64,000 bases of DNA. Origin: Larus michahellis (taxonomy: Eukaryota; Chordata; Aves; Charadriiformes; Laridae). This document shows, piece by piece, positions 48,316-61,700 of the stretch. The stretch's first letter is position 1; each line of letters starts with the position of its first letter. The stretch lies in contig NC_133900.1 of the NCBI RefSeq assembly GCF_964199755.1, positions 75,934,727-75,998,726 on the forward strand. Reading direction: 5' to 3'. The notes beneath the pieces are model-generated. The model saw only the letters and a program-made list of their open reading frames with translations, was not told the DNA's origin and searched no databases. The position numbers were made by a program, and so were the translations under genes.

Positions 48316-50303
48316 GCTGTCTGCTCTTTGCCCTTACCCTTATTAGTCGTATGTGCTACAAATTGTGCTCTGCCACCATGGCCGCTTTGACGAGCCATCA
48401 ACATTTCAAAAGCTTTGCCAAGCAGCACGCTGAGATGCCATAAAATTCTCATAGTAAGAGAAGTATCTTCTCCCTCAGATCCGGTGGCAAAGCTTCCCTT
48501 AATAGGACTGGGGACACAATTAATCCTTGTGTCAATGGAAAGCCAGTACATAAATTAAAAAGCTTGTATTTTATATGTGTTTATATCTACCTAATTAAAA
48601 GAGTTGCTTTAAAACAATCCAAATTAAGGAATTGCACTTGGTTCTGGCGTCTGTTAATAAAACCAGAAGACATTTATTCAGAAAACATTATAATAAACGG
48701 GAAGTCATCAGCGCTGAAAGGTTATCTTCCTAATCTATCTGAATTCAAATACATGAATCAGTGTCCTGAGCCTTGGCCCGGGGAAGGATTTAATTTGTTA
48801 TGCATTTTAATTAATACATTCTTGTTAAATATTTAATAGATTGTGAAAGAAAATACAGTATTTTATAATTGGAGAGTTAAATACCTGTAAACTTTCTACA
48901 CCCATGAATGGTGCAGAGTGTTTTAAGAACAGTGAAAAAAAGAGTGAAAGACCTCTGATTAGCCCAGAAACTGCATTTTTGTGATAGCTGGTTTAATACT
49001 GCAGACTGGAAAATGTTGCTGAGTCCACTTGCACAAAAACACGTTAAAAGAGATTTTGAAGATGGTGAGAAAAATTTCCAGATGGAAAGATTTAGCTCTT
49101 CCATTTACTGGGAAAAAAAAAAAACAACACTTAAGACTTATTTCTATGCTTGGATTTGCATTGCTCCATAATCTTTCACCTGCAAAAGCAGTAACCGTTA
49201 CGCATGCAATCCGATTTGCACCCCGAGTTACGTCATCTGCATCCGAGCAGGCTACAGTCTTCCAGTTCTTCCAACCCTTCCGTTTTAGACTCTGCCTTTT
49301 TGCTAAAAGCAGCAATATAGTTTTGCATTTCCTGATACACGGGTCAGGTAAACTGATTTGGGCATAACTGTAATCCTCCTAATCGCACACTAGAAAAAAA
49401 AACACAATATAACTTTTAGCAAAAATGTATATTTGCATTAAGCCCAAACTGAAGCTTATACGGAGACAATATTTCCACTGAAAACTCTGCGAATTTTGAC
49501 AGAGCAAGTTCTCCAAGCTTGAAACTCAGTTTATAGGAGGTTTACATAGCTTATGATTGTCATCTTTATGCAAGGAACTCACTGAAATGCAAGTGAGCAT
49601 CCTTGTAAACAGGAGAAAAAAACACATCTTTTTCTATGGTGTCTGGTTTTGTTTTTTTTTAATTGCTTGATGAAATTAATGTTACACTCCTGCAGGAACA
49701 AAGCACATCCTCATTAAACGAATAGCTTGGAGGATGTTTTGGACGCTGTAATTAGCTTCTTTGAAATATTTATGTTCTTCCTAATGTTGCTTGAATAAAT
49801 GTTAATTATGGCTAGTGGAAAGGAAATCACACAGCTGAGTATGTGAAACCATCATCGTCTTCTGCGTCTTCAGAGAAGGCAAGGTCGGGAGGTACGTCAC
49901 TGCCTCCCTGCGAGCACACACGCAGCCTGTGAGGAGGGCAGCGTGTACTGGGTTTTTTTCTACGACTTTGATAAAAATGATGAGAGATCATTCCACCTAC
50001 ATTCTGAACTTAAGCACTAAGAGAGTTTTTTATCCGTGCTGCACTCCCTTCACCAAAATATTCCAAACTTACTGGAGAGTGTTAGAGATGGGTCCGTGCG
50101 TGCGAGCTCACGGGTGTCTCTCACAACTTCAGACGGGTCCGTTAATATCATTCCTCCTTCTGGGGAATGAACAAGTTGCATACATGGATTTTCTTCTTAA
50201 TTGTTTACCTTCTAGAGAATTAAAATTTGGGGAGGCATGTCTCAATAATCAACTAATGCCTGCTCAGATATTGCACTTCTTCAAGGTATTCTCTCTATAT
50301 ATA

Positions 50304-50770
50304 GGGCCACAAAGATGATCAAAAATCTGGAGCACCTCTGCTATGAAGACAGGCTGAGAGAGCTGGGATTGTTCAGCCTGGAGAAGAGAAGGCTCCAGGG
50401 AGACCTTATAGCCCCTTCCAGTACCTGAAGGGGGCCCACAAGAAAGCTGGGGAGGGGCTGTTTGCAAGGGCATGTAGCGATAGGACGAGGGGCAATGGTT
50501 TTAAACTAGAGCAGGGCAGGTTTAGATTAGACATTGGGAAGAAGTTCTTTACACTGAGGGTGGTGAGACACTGGCACAGGTTGCCCAGAGAGGTGGTGGA
50601 GGCCCCATCCCTGGAGACATTCAAGGCCAGGCTTGGTGAGGCTCTGAGCAACCTGATCTAGCTGAAGATGTCCCTGCTTACTGCAGGGGGGTTGGACTAG
50701 ATGGCCTTTAAAGGTCCCTTCCAACCCAACACATTCTATGATTCTATGATTGATTCTATGATTCTATGAT
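50304..50770 (+). mobile_element. CR1 LINE fragment with complete 3' end
   Basis: It starts in the end of the reverse-transcriptase frame (CAGGCTGAGAGAGCTGGGAT, CAGCCTGGAGAAGAGAAGGC) and ends in several ATTCTATGAT units. The low divergence from the usual CR1 text suggests a fairly young copy. Confidence 0.97.
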
Positions 50771-51766
50771 ATTACTAACTAATAATGCACAGGAAGCTTG
50801 TATCAGAACAGAAAAAGATCCATGAAGAACAGTCCCTCAATTCAAGAACCAGCATCTCTGAATGGGCTTTATTAGCGTTGACTTAACTCAAAAAGAGATT
50901 CACTTAGTAGAAGTCTTCAGGGACATCTCCCTGTAAATAGGAAACAAACAACAACAAAACCCAAAGGCATGACAGGCCCTGTATTTTCTCAGAATGTTAT
51001 TTTATTATTTTATCCAAGATGATGCCTCAGTTCTTCCTTTATGAATTAGTAAAATTTAAATGACCTCAGGAGCCTCTAATGAAGGAGTGAGGGGAACTTG
51101 GCTGAACTACTGGAAATCAGCACAGAAACAGCAGCCCCTGGGCTGAGAGAGACGCCGCTGGGGAGCTGATGGCAGCAAATGTTCAGGGCTCTCCTCAGAA
51201 GTCCCAGAACATTTTGTATAAAAGGTCCTTGCATAAAAGAGACATGGCTGAGCTCTTTAAATGACTAAAGAAAATTTGCTCAACAGACAGCAGTGGCCAA
51301 ATTCAGCAAAAAACATAATAATCTTTCCCAAATAGTGGGTACATATTTAAATTAGGGCTGAATTTGTCTCAATGTGTACAGTGAGGCTGAAACCTCCTCT
51401 TCACAGATGCACAGCAAGGGCTCAAACTGCGTAATTCCTCGTTCCTTTAGCATCCAAGGAATCCTTAGAGGTAGAATAGGAGATCTCTGGATTTCATCTC
51501 TGCGTTGTTCGTAGTCTCAGCAGACAGATCAATGTTCCTATGTGAAAAGTAAGGCATGTGGAGAAAAAGAACCCTCATGGTACGTATGCAGCACCAGGCA
51601 GTATGCCAGCTACCATCCCATAGAGAAGAAATACCAGATCCACCATGGATATTTCTACATGGACACCAGCTCACTTCCCAGTGAAGTTAAAAAACGTGAA
51701 ATAGGATGTTGTGAATCCCTAGGAAAGAAGTACTATCGCTACTAATATAATTATAAAGACATGGCC

Positions 51767-51786
51767 AAAAAAAAAAAAAAAAAAAA
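51767..51786 (+). repeat. Poly(A) tract
   Basis: Twenty A residues follow an open frame (51,542-51,745, ending GKKYYRY and TAA). The arrangement could be a retrotransposed cDNA end, but the protein is not recognised and no target-site duplication was found. Confidence 0.5.
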
Positions 51787-52294
51787 GAAGAGAAAAACCT
51801 CAAGATAAAAACCATTGCACAAGCCCCTACTGCTTCCACATATGGATTACTGCAACTATGATCCCACCGTCCCTTCCAGATGAAAAATGCAGAGGACTGT
51901 AGGGAGTTCAGTGCTGGGTAAGTTTGACAAGACTGGGGCTCTTCAGTGTGGAAGTTTTATAGCTAAAAAGACCTTTAAGGTCTTTCTTAAGAAAAGAACT
52001 GAAGGTGGACGGCTGCTGACACTTACAAAATGTCGTTCTGCCTTCCACGTGCCTGTGAGCTGCGCTGCTTTTACAATGGGATCATTTCTCTTTTAAAAAG
52101 AGACAAACTAATGCTGTGACTTAGCAATGGTTTAGTGTAATTTATTCCCAAGAGGTACATAAATCCAGTGGGAAGGAAGGCATCCTGGAAGTTTTGCTTA
52201 TAAAACTCCAGTGTATTTTGCCAAAAGTTTTGAACTCCCATTGGCTTCAGCAAAAATTATAATCCAGGGCTGAATTTGAGCTTCGTCTAAATTC

Positions 52295-52612
52295 TCTGTT
52301 TCTCGAGTCCTTCTCGGCAGGGCTGCTCTCAACCCCTTCATCCCCCAGCCTGTATCGATGCCGGAGTTGCCCCAGCCCAGGTGCAGGACCCTGCACTTGG
52401 CCTGGATGAACTTCATGAGGTTCACACAGCCCCACTTCTCGAGCCTGTCCAGGTCCCTCTGGATGGCATCCCGTCCCTCCAGCGTGTTGACTGCTCCACA
52501 CAGCTTGGCGTCATCGGCAAACTTGCCGAGGGTGCGCTCGATCCCACTGTCTATGTCACGACAAAGATGTTAAATAGCGCTTGTCCCAATACCGACCCCT
52601 GAGGAACGCCAC
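52295..52612 (-). mobile_element. CR1 LINE fragment, reverse-transcriptase coding part
   Basis: On the minus strand it encodes degenerate reverse-transcriptase text in shifted frames: [17 protein letters not shown], then GKFADDAKL with the catalytic FADD (52,521-52,510), [17 protein letters not shown] and [10 protein letters not shown]. Stops and frame changes show it is dead. It is the only copy in the window from the catalytic core rather than the 3' end. Confidence 0.92.
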
Positions 52613-52891
52613 CCGGGTTCCAGCTTTTCCAGTCAGCTCTGTCAGTTTGTCAGGCTGAGTCCAATTCAGCAAGACGGTGTCTGCCACCAGCTTTACTTCC
52701 CAGATGTGCAACCTCAAAAATCACACCCGTCTGCCCTCCATCGACGGGTGTTGCACCCATTCTGTACTTAAGTCACCCTCATTTCTCTATAGATAAATGG
52801 GAGAAGGTACTGCTGGGTAGTTTATTGACAACCGAACCCAGGATGGGCAGAAGCAGTAGGAGAGACTCATGGCCGGTTAATCAAGGCTGCA

Positions 52892-52920
52892 GGCAGAGCT
52901 CTTCCAGCTGCAGCTCTGCC
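52892..52920. repeat. Short perfect inverted repeat
   Basis: GGCAGAGCT and AGCTCTGCC, nine paired bases around an eleven-base loop. No T-run or gene context gives it a role. Confidence 0.6.
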
Positions 52921-55144
52921 CAAGGGGAGGACTGGATTTCAGGTAATAAAGGGCACCATGCTATCACCTAAAAATTAAGAGCTGCTCTCTGGCAAAGCTA
53001 AGGAATGAAGCAGCATAAGGCAGATCAACATATTTTAATAGGTTAAAAATGACAAAAAATGACAGCCGGGAGAAAGGCATGCTTTTTTTTCTGTTTTCTT
53101 TAAGTGCACTCAGAAATCTAAGACAAAAAAGTTTTAGCTGCCAGAAAGAGCATGAAGGTGTCATGCCCTTCAGGGAAAAATCAATCCAATCTACATTAAT
53201 GAGATTTTTCCTTCCTAAATTCTTTGACTTTTGATTTTATATTGTTGTCTTCTCAGGCAAAAGGACTCCTCAAATACACGCACAATCTATGCAAAAAAAC
53301 CCAGTTTTACCGGTGACGTGAGATTTGTAAAAGGTTATTATTTGTTTCTGCTGGTGAGTATCAGAAATGAAGACTGCAGAAACCCAGGATGTGAGAACGA
53401 CTCCAACCGAACTGTGACATTGGGAACTCCACGACAAAATATCAAACTAATTCAAGCAGTACATGCTTAAAAATGCAAACTTATTTCTTTTCAAACGGGC
53501 TGCAAACTGACAGGAACTTATCAAAAGAAAGACTATGAACGCAAAGTGCAGCAGCTGAGAGGGAAGCAGGCTACAATACTACCTAATACTATATAATAGG
53601 CTCTAATATACATTAGGTCAAATTCTTGAGAAGACTTAAGGAAATTCTCAGCAAGGATTATTTAACAAATATTACTAGTTGGTGGGCTACGAAGGGATTA
53701 AAAGGGCTAGAGCTCAATTGTCTCTCCAGGACACATTTTACCACTTCTGGGTACACGGGCAGAAAGGGGAGATGTAAAGGTTACTTTCAAATTTGCGCTG
53801 GGCTGAGCACAGTTTTACAGAATAACATGACGCAGCCTTTCCCGGGCGAAAAGTGAATGCAAAGCACCGCTAAATCAAAATGGAATCTCTATGTAATTTT
53901 TCTTCGGTAAGAAAATTGGGTCAGAAAACAACCGACTTTTTGAATCGGGCTCAAATCTACTTTTAAATTACTGTGCTATGGTTTTACATTCTGCAGACGG
54001 CAGCGTTACAGAGTACCTGCCTTTGAGCTGAAAGTCCTCAACGTTGCTCTCCTGTGGAACAACCACCCATAAAAAGACCTAAAAATTGCAGTCAGGAAAG
54101 TTCAACCTAACATATGCAGCCTGAAATCTATTTATACTCACCAAGGAACCAAAGACGTCTTTACAGCAGTTTCTGACGTGACATTGTTTATGGTTAAAAC
54201 AAAGCAAAGTCTGCTTGAGTTTGAATCACTGTGTGAATGAACAGGATGCTTGATAACACAGGTTCAAATAACAACAGCACTCAGCGACATATAATCATGT
54301 TTCTTTTGTCCTTTCTGGGCAATCTTTAATAACATGGAGAACACGGGCAGCCATCAGCCCTATCGGGAGCAACCATGAGTCGACGCTTCGGAGCTTTGCT
54401 TTTGTTTTCAGTCGTGGCAGATTTTCACTGACAGATCAGGCGAACCTCATTACTTCGAGGAGTCATGCTTCAGGAAGTGAACACCTTGAAATGTCATGCC
54501 CTTTCCACGACAAGAAAAAATGTCACCAAAGGAAAGGGGATAGGAGTGGGAGAAAGGGACTGTGGATTGCAATTAATGAACGTATATTTATTTCACTCTA
54601 ATATAGTAGTAGGCTTTTTAATGAAAGTGCAATGTCCACCTGAATAGTTAAATTTCTAAGCAGACAGACACAGAATACATGCCCCAGTTTATCAGTCAGT
54701 CAGTCCCTGTTGAAAGAGCATCTGCTGCTCTGTTCCTCTGGTTTGACACAGGGGAAGCATTGAAACAACGGAGCTACACCAACTTTAAACTGATATAACA
54801 CATGATGACACCCAATCAGTCGTTAACGTATTCTGTTCTGGAAATTCTTATTTTAAAGCTACCACTTTGGTGTGTGTCTGGGTTGGAGAGGTAACATTTC
54901 ACTAGACATTTCGGTAGACATATAGGACCTGACAGCTCCTGACGGTAGTCCCTTGTGAGGAACGCTCCGAATCTAGAGACAGCTTCTGACTTTTGGAAAT
55001 ATTTAAATGAGAAAAACTGTTCAGGGCCTTTGTTGGCATGAACCACACAGTTATGCTGAGGAGAGGTACTGGTGGAGTTACCTGCATTTACGCCAGCTGA
55101 AGTTTTGCTCCAGACGATCTTAATGTCTTAGGGCTGAGAGTTAT

Positions 55145-55335
55145 ATACAATAATCTATACAGAATTTTTCTCTATGTGCATATACAATATTAGAGTTTTT
55201 CGCCATATGTATATACAATATTTTATGCTGCATACAGAGGTCTTGTACAGTTCTTTTTGTACAATAGAGAATTTGTAGAATTTTGTACACAGAATATTCG
55301 ATATACAATATTCTATGCTGCTTATAGAACTTTTC
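55145..55335. repeat. Degenerate AT-rich repeats (TATACAATATT-like)
   Basis: Several loose copies of a TATACAATATT-TATGCTG-type unit with variable spacing occur next to the solo LTR. Copy boundaries cannot be set by eye. Confidence 0.5.
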
Positions 55336-55413
55336 TCCATCTTCCTCCCAAGTAGCTGCAAAAATCTTTAGGCTGAATTCCCTGTTTCCCTGATTATCAA
55401 ACGGGGTTATTAC

Positions 55414-55418
55414 AGTGG
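55414..55418 (+). repeat. Target-site duplication, left copy
   Basis: AGTGG directly precedes the LTR and is repeated directly after it at 56,040-56,044. Confidence 0.85.
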
Positions 55419-55591
55419 TGTTGTGGTTTAACCCCAGCCAGCAACTAGGACCACGCAGCTACTCCTTCACTCCCCCTGCTTCTCCCCGTAGGGTAGGGAG
55501 AAGAGGGAGAAAAAGAGGGGAAAGGGAAAAAAAGCCTCATGGGCTGAGATAAAGACAGTTTAATAGAACAGTAATGGAAGAGGAAAATAGC

Positions 55592-55631
<40 letters not shown>

Positions 55632-56039
55632 GTAAAAGAATATACAAAATAAAGTGACACAGCACAAGTCATTCTCACCACCCGATGATCAGTTGCCCAG
55701 CCTGTCCCAAGCAGTGATTGTGGATTCTCGGCCCCTGGCCGAGCCCCGTTTATATCCTGAGCATGACTTCTGCGGTATGGAATATCCCCCTGGCCAGCTT
55801 GTCCTGTTTACGTTCCCTCTCAGCTTCTATGGGAAGCTGATAAAGTCCTTGGCTAATGTAAACATTATCTAGCAACAAATAAAACAATATGCGTTAGCAA
55901 CATTACTCTCATACCAAACCCAAAACACGGCAGCTACTAGGAAGAGAATTAACTCTGAGTTATCTATAATATCTACATATCTTTATATAGATATTATATA
56001 TATATAAAATACAATATCTACCTAGCTGAAACCAGGACA
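55419..56039. mobile_element. Solo LTR of an endogenous retrovirus
   Basis: This 621-bp element starts TGTTGTGGTTTAACCCCAGC and ends ACCAGGACA, giving the TG...CA ends of an LTR. It is flanked by the 5-bp duplication AGTGG. The text (GGTTTAACCCCAGCCAGCAA, GATAAAGACAGTTTAATAG, CTGAGCATGACTTCTGCGG) is of a family common in bird genomes. No gag, pol or env coding sequence accompanies it, so the internal part was lost by recombination between two LTRs. It contains an (AAT)n microsatellite. The orientation is not certain. Confidence 0.9.
55592..55630 (+). repeat. (AAT)13 microsatellite inside the LTR
   Basis: Thirteen uninterrupted AAT units directly follow GGAAAATAGC in the LTR; the number probably varies between individuals. 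Confidence 0.95.
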
Positions 56040-56044
56040 AGTGG
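56040..56044 (+). repeat. Target-site duplication, right copy
   Basis: AGTGG directly follows the terminal CA of the LTR and matches 55,414-55,418. Confidence 0.85.
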
Positions 56045-58370
56045 TTTCTGTGCTCGGCAGCCTGCCCTGCTTGTCTTTTAAAGCTTCACCCTCCACCACA
56101 GGGATGGTCCAAGTTCTTCATGAACCAGTGGGTTCGTCAGCCGGGTACAGCCGGGTGCAGGAAAGCAAAGGAGCACGAGCACTGACTTTCCTTAGCGTCC
56201 AGCACCAGCTCCTATGTCTTGGGCTGGAATTTGCTGCAGGTGACTCAAAGCTGACTGAGGTGTTGGGCAGATAGCTTGGGGCAAGGGCAGCTACAGGGTG
56301 AACTGCCCTGTATTATGAAATCAGCCCTGAGTTACGCATTCATCACTGCGTACAGAATGATAGAACATGACAATGACCCAAACTTGTGAAGCTGAAATTT
56401 AAATTGTTATTTTTCACCTACAAAACTATCAGTGAAATGCCACAGAGGCTGCATGGAAATATTCCCTAGTCTAATTTCCCAGACAACTATCTGTCGTCAT
56501 TAAATTCTTGTTCATTTGTAAATCTAATCTTTTAATTAAAAGATCACAAATACAGTTAAGACCCAAATAATTCTAATGCACTGGCTGAAGCAGCTCCAGG
56601 GATATTTACAGGGCTGTCTACCCACAGGCTGGTGTTCAGGCCCCAGAGGAGGACACAGAGCAGAAAGTCAACTGGTGTCCCGTCTCCTGTGCGCTCATCC
56701 CGCGCACTGGTGGAGCACAGGGCCATAGAATGCGGTGTCAAGGCTCCGCTTTTCCTCCACCCTCCAAGCTGGTAGGGGTCCCTGGTGGGAAGGTGCAGGT
56801 TAATTCCTCCTACCTTTCCAACAGAGATGTAGTTAAACTCTACCTGAAGCAGAAGAAAGTCGGGATCTGCCTACAAAGAGCGGCCAAGCATGGGGAACAG
56901 GCTTCGGTAAAGATGATGGTATGCAGCTGAGGGAAAACTAAGAGCAGGCCTTTGTAAAGGAATCACGGTTACACATTTGGTGAGTTTATAAGCTTTATTG
57001 ACAACATATTTTTTTAAACCGCAGTGCTGTTTTATCCCAATCATGCTCAAGGAAAGGGTAAGGACACACCGCCATGCCCTGCTTCCTTTTCCTGACTATG
57101 TTTTTCAGAAAGTTTGTGTGTGTTTTCTGGTCCCATGGACAAACACTTTTGAACAGAATAGTACTTTTACAGCAACAGATACTTAAAAAGGTTAATTATT
57201 GCCATCCTCCCCCAAAAGGAAGGTAAACAGAGTATGTATTACCTACTTTTCTCAAATATGGAGACCGAAGCTAGAAAGTATTCATCAAAGGCCAACAAGG
57301 ACAGCCATGTCAGGTTTGAATTCCTTGGTTCTTTTTTGAAAACGTGCAAGCATATATCTTTCCCCCAGAAGATAAAAAGAGAAGACATAAACCACAATGC
57401 ACGCTCCACATTAGTTAGCTATATCTCACAGGCAGGAAAAAAAGAGAGAAGGGATGAAAACCTTCCACTGGTACAAGGCTCATAATCGGGAGGCTCCTAC
57501 GTCGGAAAGCAGAGCGGACCCTTCTCTTTGCTGCTTCCAAGAGTGTTTGAAGGACAGGCAGCACTTGTGAGAAACTCCCAGTACCATTAAGTGATTAATA
57601 CGCCTTGGTTGCATCTGCAAAATGACTGATCACTGTCATTTGCAATTTTCCCCTTTCGGAGGGCATGATTTCACGACTGTCACTCTTAATCTTTTGGTCT
57701 GTTTTAGGATTGAAGTGCTACTTTTTATATATTTTTGAAGTTTGATTCAGAAGTGGCAGTTGGGATATTATCTTCCACAAAAATTGACACATTCCAGTCA
57801 TTTTGAATTGATTTGTACCACATTGCACATTTCCAGATTAAAGTTCTGAAAAATTGTAAGTGCTTCTGTATAATAGACAGACTTAAAACCTTTTCTAGCT
57901 GAAGGACACTTAGGAAGTCTTAATGCTCAAATGGGCTTAAATCCATATACTGTGGATGACGCAAACTCTTACTCTTTTTTTCTTTTTTTTAAAATCTATG
58001 TATTGGTGACTGTCATAAAGCAACTGCAATATTTGTGTTATACCTGTGCAACAGGTAAAGTATCTACAACTGGGAATAGTATTTTATGATACATTCCTTC
58101 TTTGAGAGTGAAAGTTCCTTACTTAGATTCTTTTTTTATTCCCATCTTTTCCCCTATTTTGGCAGCATCCTCTTCAGCAGTCCCAAGCATGTGAGTTTTC
58201 TCTTTGAGATTCCTTGATATGTCCCCAGAGATTTACAAATCCTTGATATGTCCCCAGCTACCGTCTATTGTAGCTGCAAACCATTTCCCATTTGTCATAG
58301 GTAGTAGCTTTAAGAGATTCGTGCAGCCTCTTTATCTGTTTCAGTTTACTAATTCATCCGAAATTATAAC

Positions 58371-58765
58371 ACATAGAACCATAGAATGGTTAGAAGGGAC
58401 TTTAAACATTATCCAGTTCCAACCCCCTGCCATGGGCAGGGACACCTCCCACTAGACCAGGCTGCTCAAAGCCCCATCCAGCCTGGCCTTGAACACCTCC
58501 AGGGATGGGGCAGCCACAGCTTCCCTGGGCAACCTGTTCCAGTGCCTCACCACCCTCACAGTAAAGAATTTCTTCCTGATATCCAATCTAAATCTCCCCT
58601 CTTTCAGTTTGAAGCCGTTACCCTTCCTCCTATCACTGCACTCCCTGATCCAGAGTCCCTCCGCATCTCTCCTGTAGCCCCTTCAGGTACTGGAAGGGGC
58701 TCTAAGGTCTCCCCGGAGCCTTCTCTTCTCCAGGCTGAACAGCCCCAACTCTCTCAGCCTGTCTT
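58371..58765 (-). mobile_element. CR1 LINE fragment, 3' end
   Basis: ACATAGAACCATAGAATGG is followed by CAGGGACACCTCCCACTAGA, CTTCCCTGGGCAACCTGTTC and CTTCTCTTCTCCAGGCTGAA. It is a typical CR1 3' end read on the minus strand. Confidence 0.96.
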
Positions 58766-61700
58766 CAAATCCTACAATATCAGCCTGCAATAGGCATTAA
58801 AAAAACATCCTGCAATAGACATTACCTAAAGATTTTCATTATCTGAAGACAAGTTTTGTTTAGCAAAACAACAGTCTTAGAATTAAGTGTACCCAGGAAT
58901 CTGAAAAATTAGGTTAGGTTCTCTAACAAGTCTATTACTTTCTCACCATCTCTAATTACTCATGAGCATTTCTTGATCTCGCAGTACCAATTTAAAAGCC
59001 CATCTTTCTTCTTTTGCTACTGCAGACGTGTGGGGCCATCAGGTTACTTGTGCGTCATCTCCATCCCACAAGAAAAAGAAAGGTTTAAAAAATAATGCCC
59101 CTGAATTGAAAGTCCTGATCCTGAAAGTCAAGCATGAGTTGACGTCAGTTCTCTGGGCAGATCTAAGTCTTTGAAATGCCTTTTATAAGGGCTGCAGCCT
59201 CTGGCACTGTGGTCCTCCTTTCTGGATGCAGGACACTGCTTAGCACTGCTCGTGTCATCAAGGAGACAGTGGGACCTTAACAGTCCAAACCCAGTGAAAC
59301 GGAGCATAATGCTGTGTTCAGACCATTTAAAAAGCGAGGTCCGTAGGCTCGTGATGTGCACTAGGGCTCTAAATTGGGCTTTTCAGCTCCAGTTGTATTT
59401 TCAGATATGTGAGTAATACCCGTGGGGGGAAAAAGTTGCAAATTGGGGTTATGATGATGCGCACTGATAGTTCGCATTAAAGAGTCCTTTCACCCCACAG
59501 ACCTATTACAAACAAAAAGCTCTTTTCTTTCATATTCTCAATATAGTCCTAAGGTAGCAGTTCAGTGAGCTTTCAAAAAATAATATGGTTGATGAGGTTT
59601 TTTATTGCTAATATGTTAAAATCAAGCTTATTTTCTTTTGCCTAAAAAGCAAATGAATTTTAAGAAATATGAAACACTTTTGGGGAGAAAGAAAACGAGA
59701 GAAAACATTCTCAACTTTTGCAAAAGTCTGTGAACTTGAATTAATTGTACAGGCTTCCCTGATGCTCCCTCCAAAATCAGGTGGATGTTGGAAAACCTCA
59801 GCACTTTGCCCATCTTTACTGAGGTACATATGTTAAAATAACCAATAAATGTTCAAGACATTAAGAAAAAAGTTTTTAGGCAACAACGTTTACGACAGCA
59901 GGGTATGAAAGCCGCTGACACCAAGGAAGCTGCACTGTTATCAGAGAGAAAAATATTATTGAAAAGGAAAAGATTATAATAAGAAAATACTTGAGCCGTT
60001 GGTCTAACTTTGTGCATGGAGTAAGTGTGGATACCCCAATATTTGTTTTTTTACATCTTGATACCAGATCCAAATGTAGTTCTTTGTCAAAACGAAATCT
60101 TTTTTTATTAATACTGCCCTCTAATCTTGCACTTTCGCACCAGGTCGTTTCCAAGGACACCAGCTGGGGCGATGCCAGCAACAGGGGCCAGTGCTCTGGA
60201 CTGCAGAAGGTCAAATAAAACAAACCGGAACTGGATAGCGCAGGTACACGCGGTCTGGCTTTTATGCTGTTAGACACAGTGAGCGATGCGGCATCTCTGC
60301 GATTCGAGGAGTAAAATTGTTGTTCAATAACCATCTGACTTCAAAATCGTGCATTTTGGGAGCTGGGAGGTGAGCCCCTCTCCCTCTCTCTGCTAAGGAA
60401 CGAAACGCTCATCCTGGTCACCAGTGCAAGGCCAACGTGCTCCAGCTCTGACCGTGCAGCAGAGATGAGGCTACCGCACTGTTTGCTGGTACCTCGGGAC
60501 TGCAGAGGTTACCCCACGTTAATCAGCGTGTAGATGGGGGGATGCGGAAGACCATCAACCCACACTGCTTACGCTGTGCTGACAAAAGGCACTTTCAAGG
60601 CGAGTAACTGCGTGTAGCTGGGACAGCTTTCCTCGTTCCCCAGCAAACCTTGCCTTCCCTCTCGTTTCTCACCACGTGTCACACAAGGATGTGCTGCAAG
60701 CGAGAATTATCCATTACAAGGCTTCATGCTGGCTTTCGGTTAACTTCCGAGGAGAGGGAAGGTACAAGTGCTCTACCTCGCTTCGTTAGGGGAAGATTTA
60801 CAAAGCAGGTACGGCAGCACCAACACTGAAGTGGCTGTCAGTGGGGCTGTTTGTAGGATTTAGTAGTGCTAATAATGGATATAAATAGAAGTAATAACCA
60901 TTTTCAGCCTGCTGTGAATTCCTTTCTTTCATAATACCGACAACGCATTTAAATTTTAACAATAACCCATTTGCACTTGCAATGATTGAAGTTGTTGGAG
61001 CTGGAGCTGCAGGACACTAAAGAACAGCTCAAAACTACCATCCTGGTTCCCCAGACTAATGTTCTCCCTTTTTATGACACCTAACCAAACTGCTAAATAT
61101 TTAACAGTATAATGACTAGGACTATAGAATGGGTCAATTTAATTTCTCTTCGCTTGGCTAAGATGGCTTTTGTGTTGTCCTGCGTACGTGGCGGTAGGAG
61201 TTGTGTATCATTAACAAGAACAGCAGTTAACAATTTCATCTGCACGGTAACTCCAATAGCGGGTTTTCATGCAGCTCTGAAGGCCAAGTTTCTTTCAGAT
61301 GATAGTTTTCTCAAATGAAGGACAACCGATGTCAGGTTGGCTTAAGAATTGTAATTTTCTTGACTTTCTTTGTGATGATTTTTTTTTTCCCCCAGCTAGG
61401 TAAGCACAATTTGGTTTCAAAGATAATTAGATTATTATAAACCATCTTCCCGCAATTTGCTGTGCCACAAGCATCTCACACCTAGGTTTTCAAGATTAGC
61501 CAGTCCTTTAATTTTGCCTCCCCTAAACTGCCTGGTGTGAGCCGTTGAGTTTACTAATAAATCACTTCAAGCACTCTAACCATGATGTATATGAAGGGGT
61601 GACACTACAAGTGACGCCTAATACCCTGAGCATCCCCCAGAACCTTTTGGATCAAGTAATCTTTTTGGACCAAGCTCATTACCTAGCATTTGACCTTGTA

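Noticed and set aside
55445-55681. 78-codon minus-strand frame with an Ile run
   Set aside because: The Ile run is the translation of the AAT microsatellite inside the LTR.
58386-58793. 135-codon plus-strand frame
   Set aside because: It is the antisense reading of a CR1 3' end.
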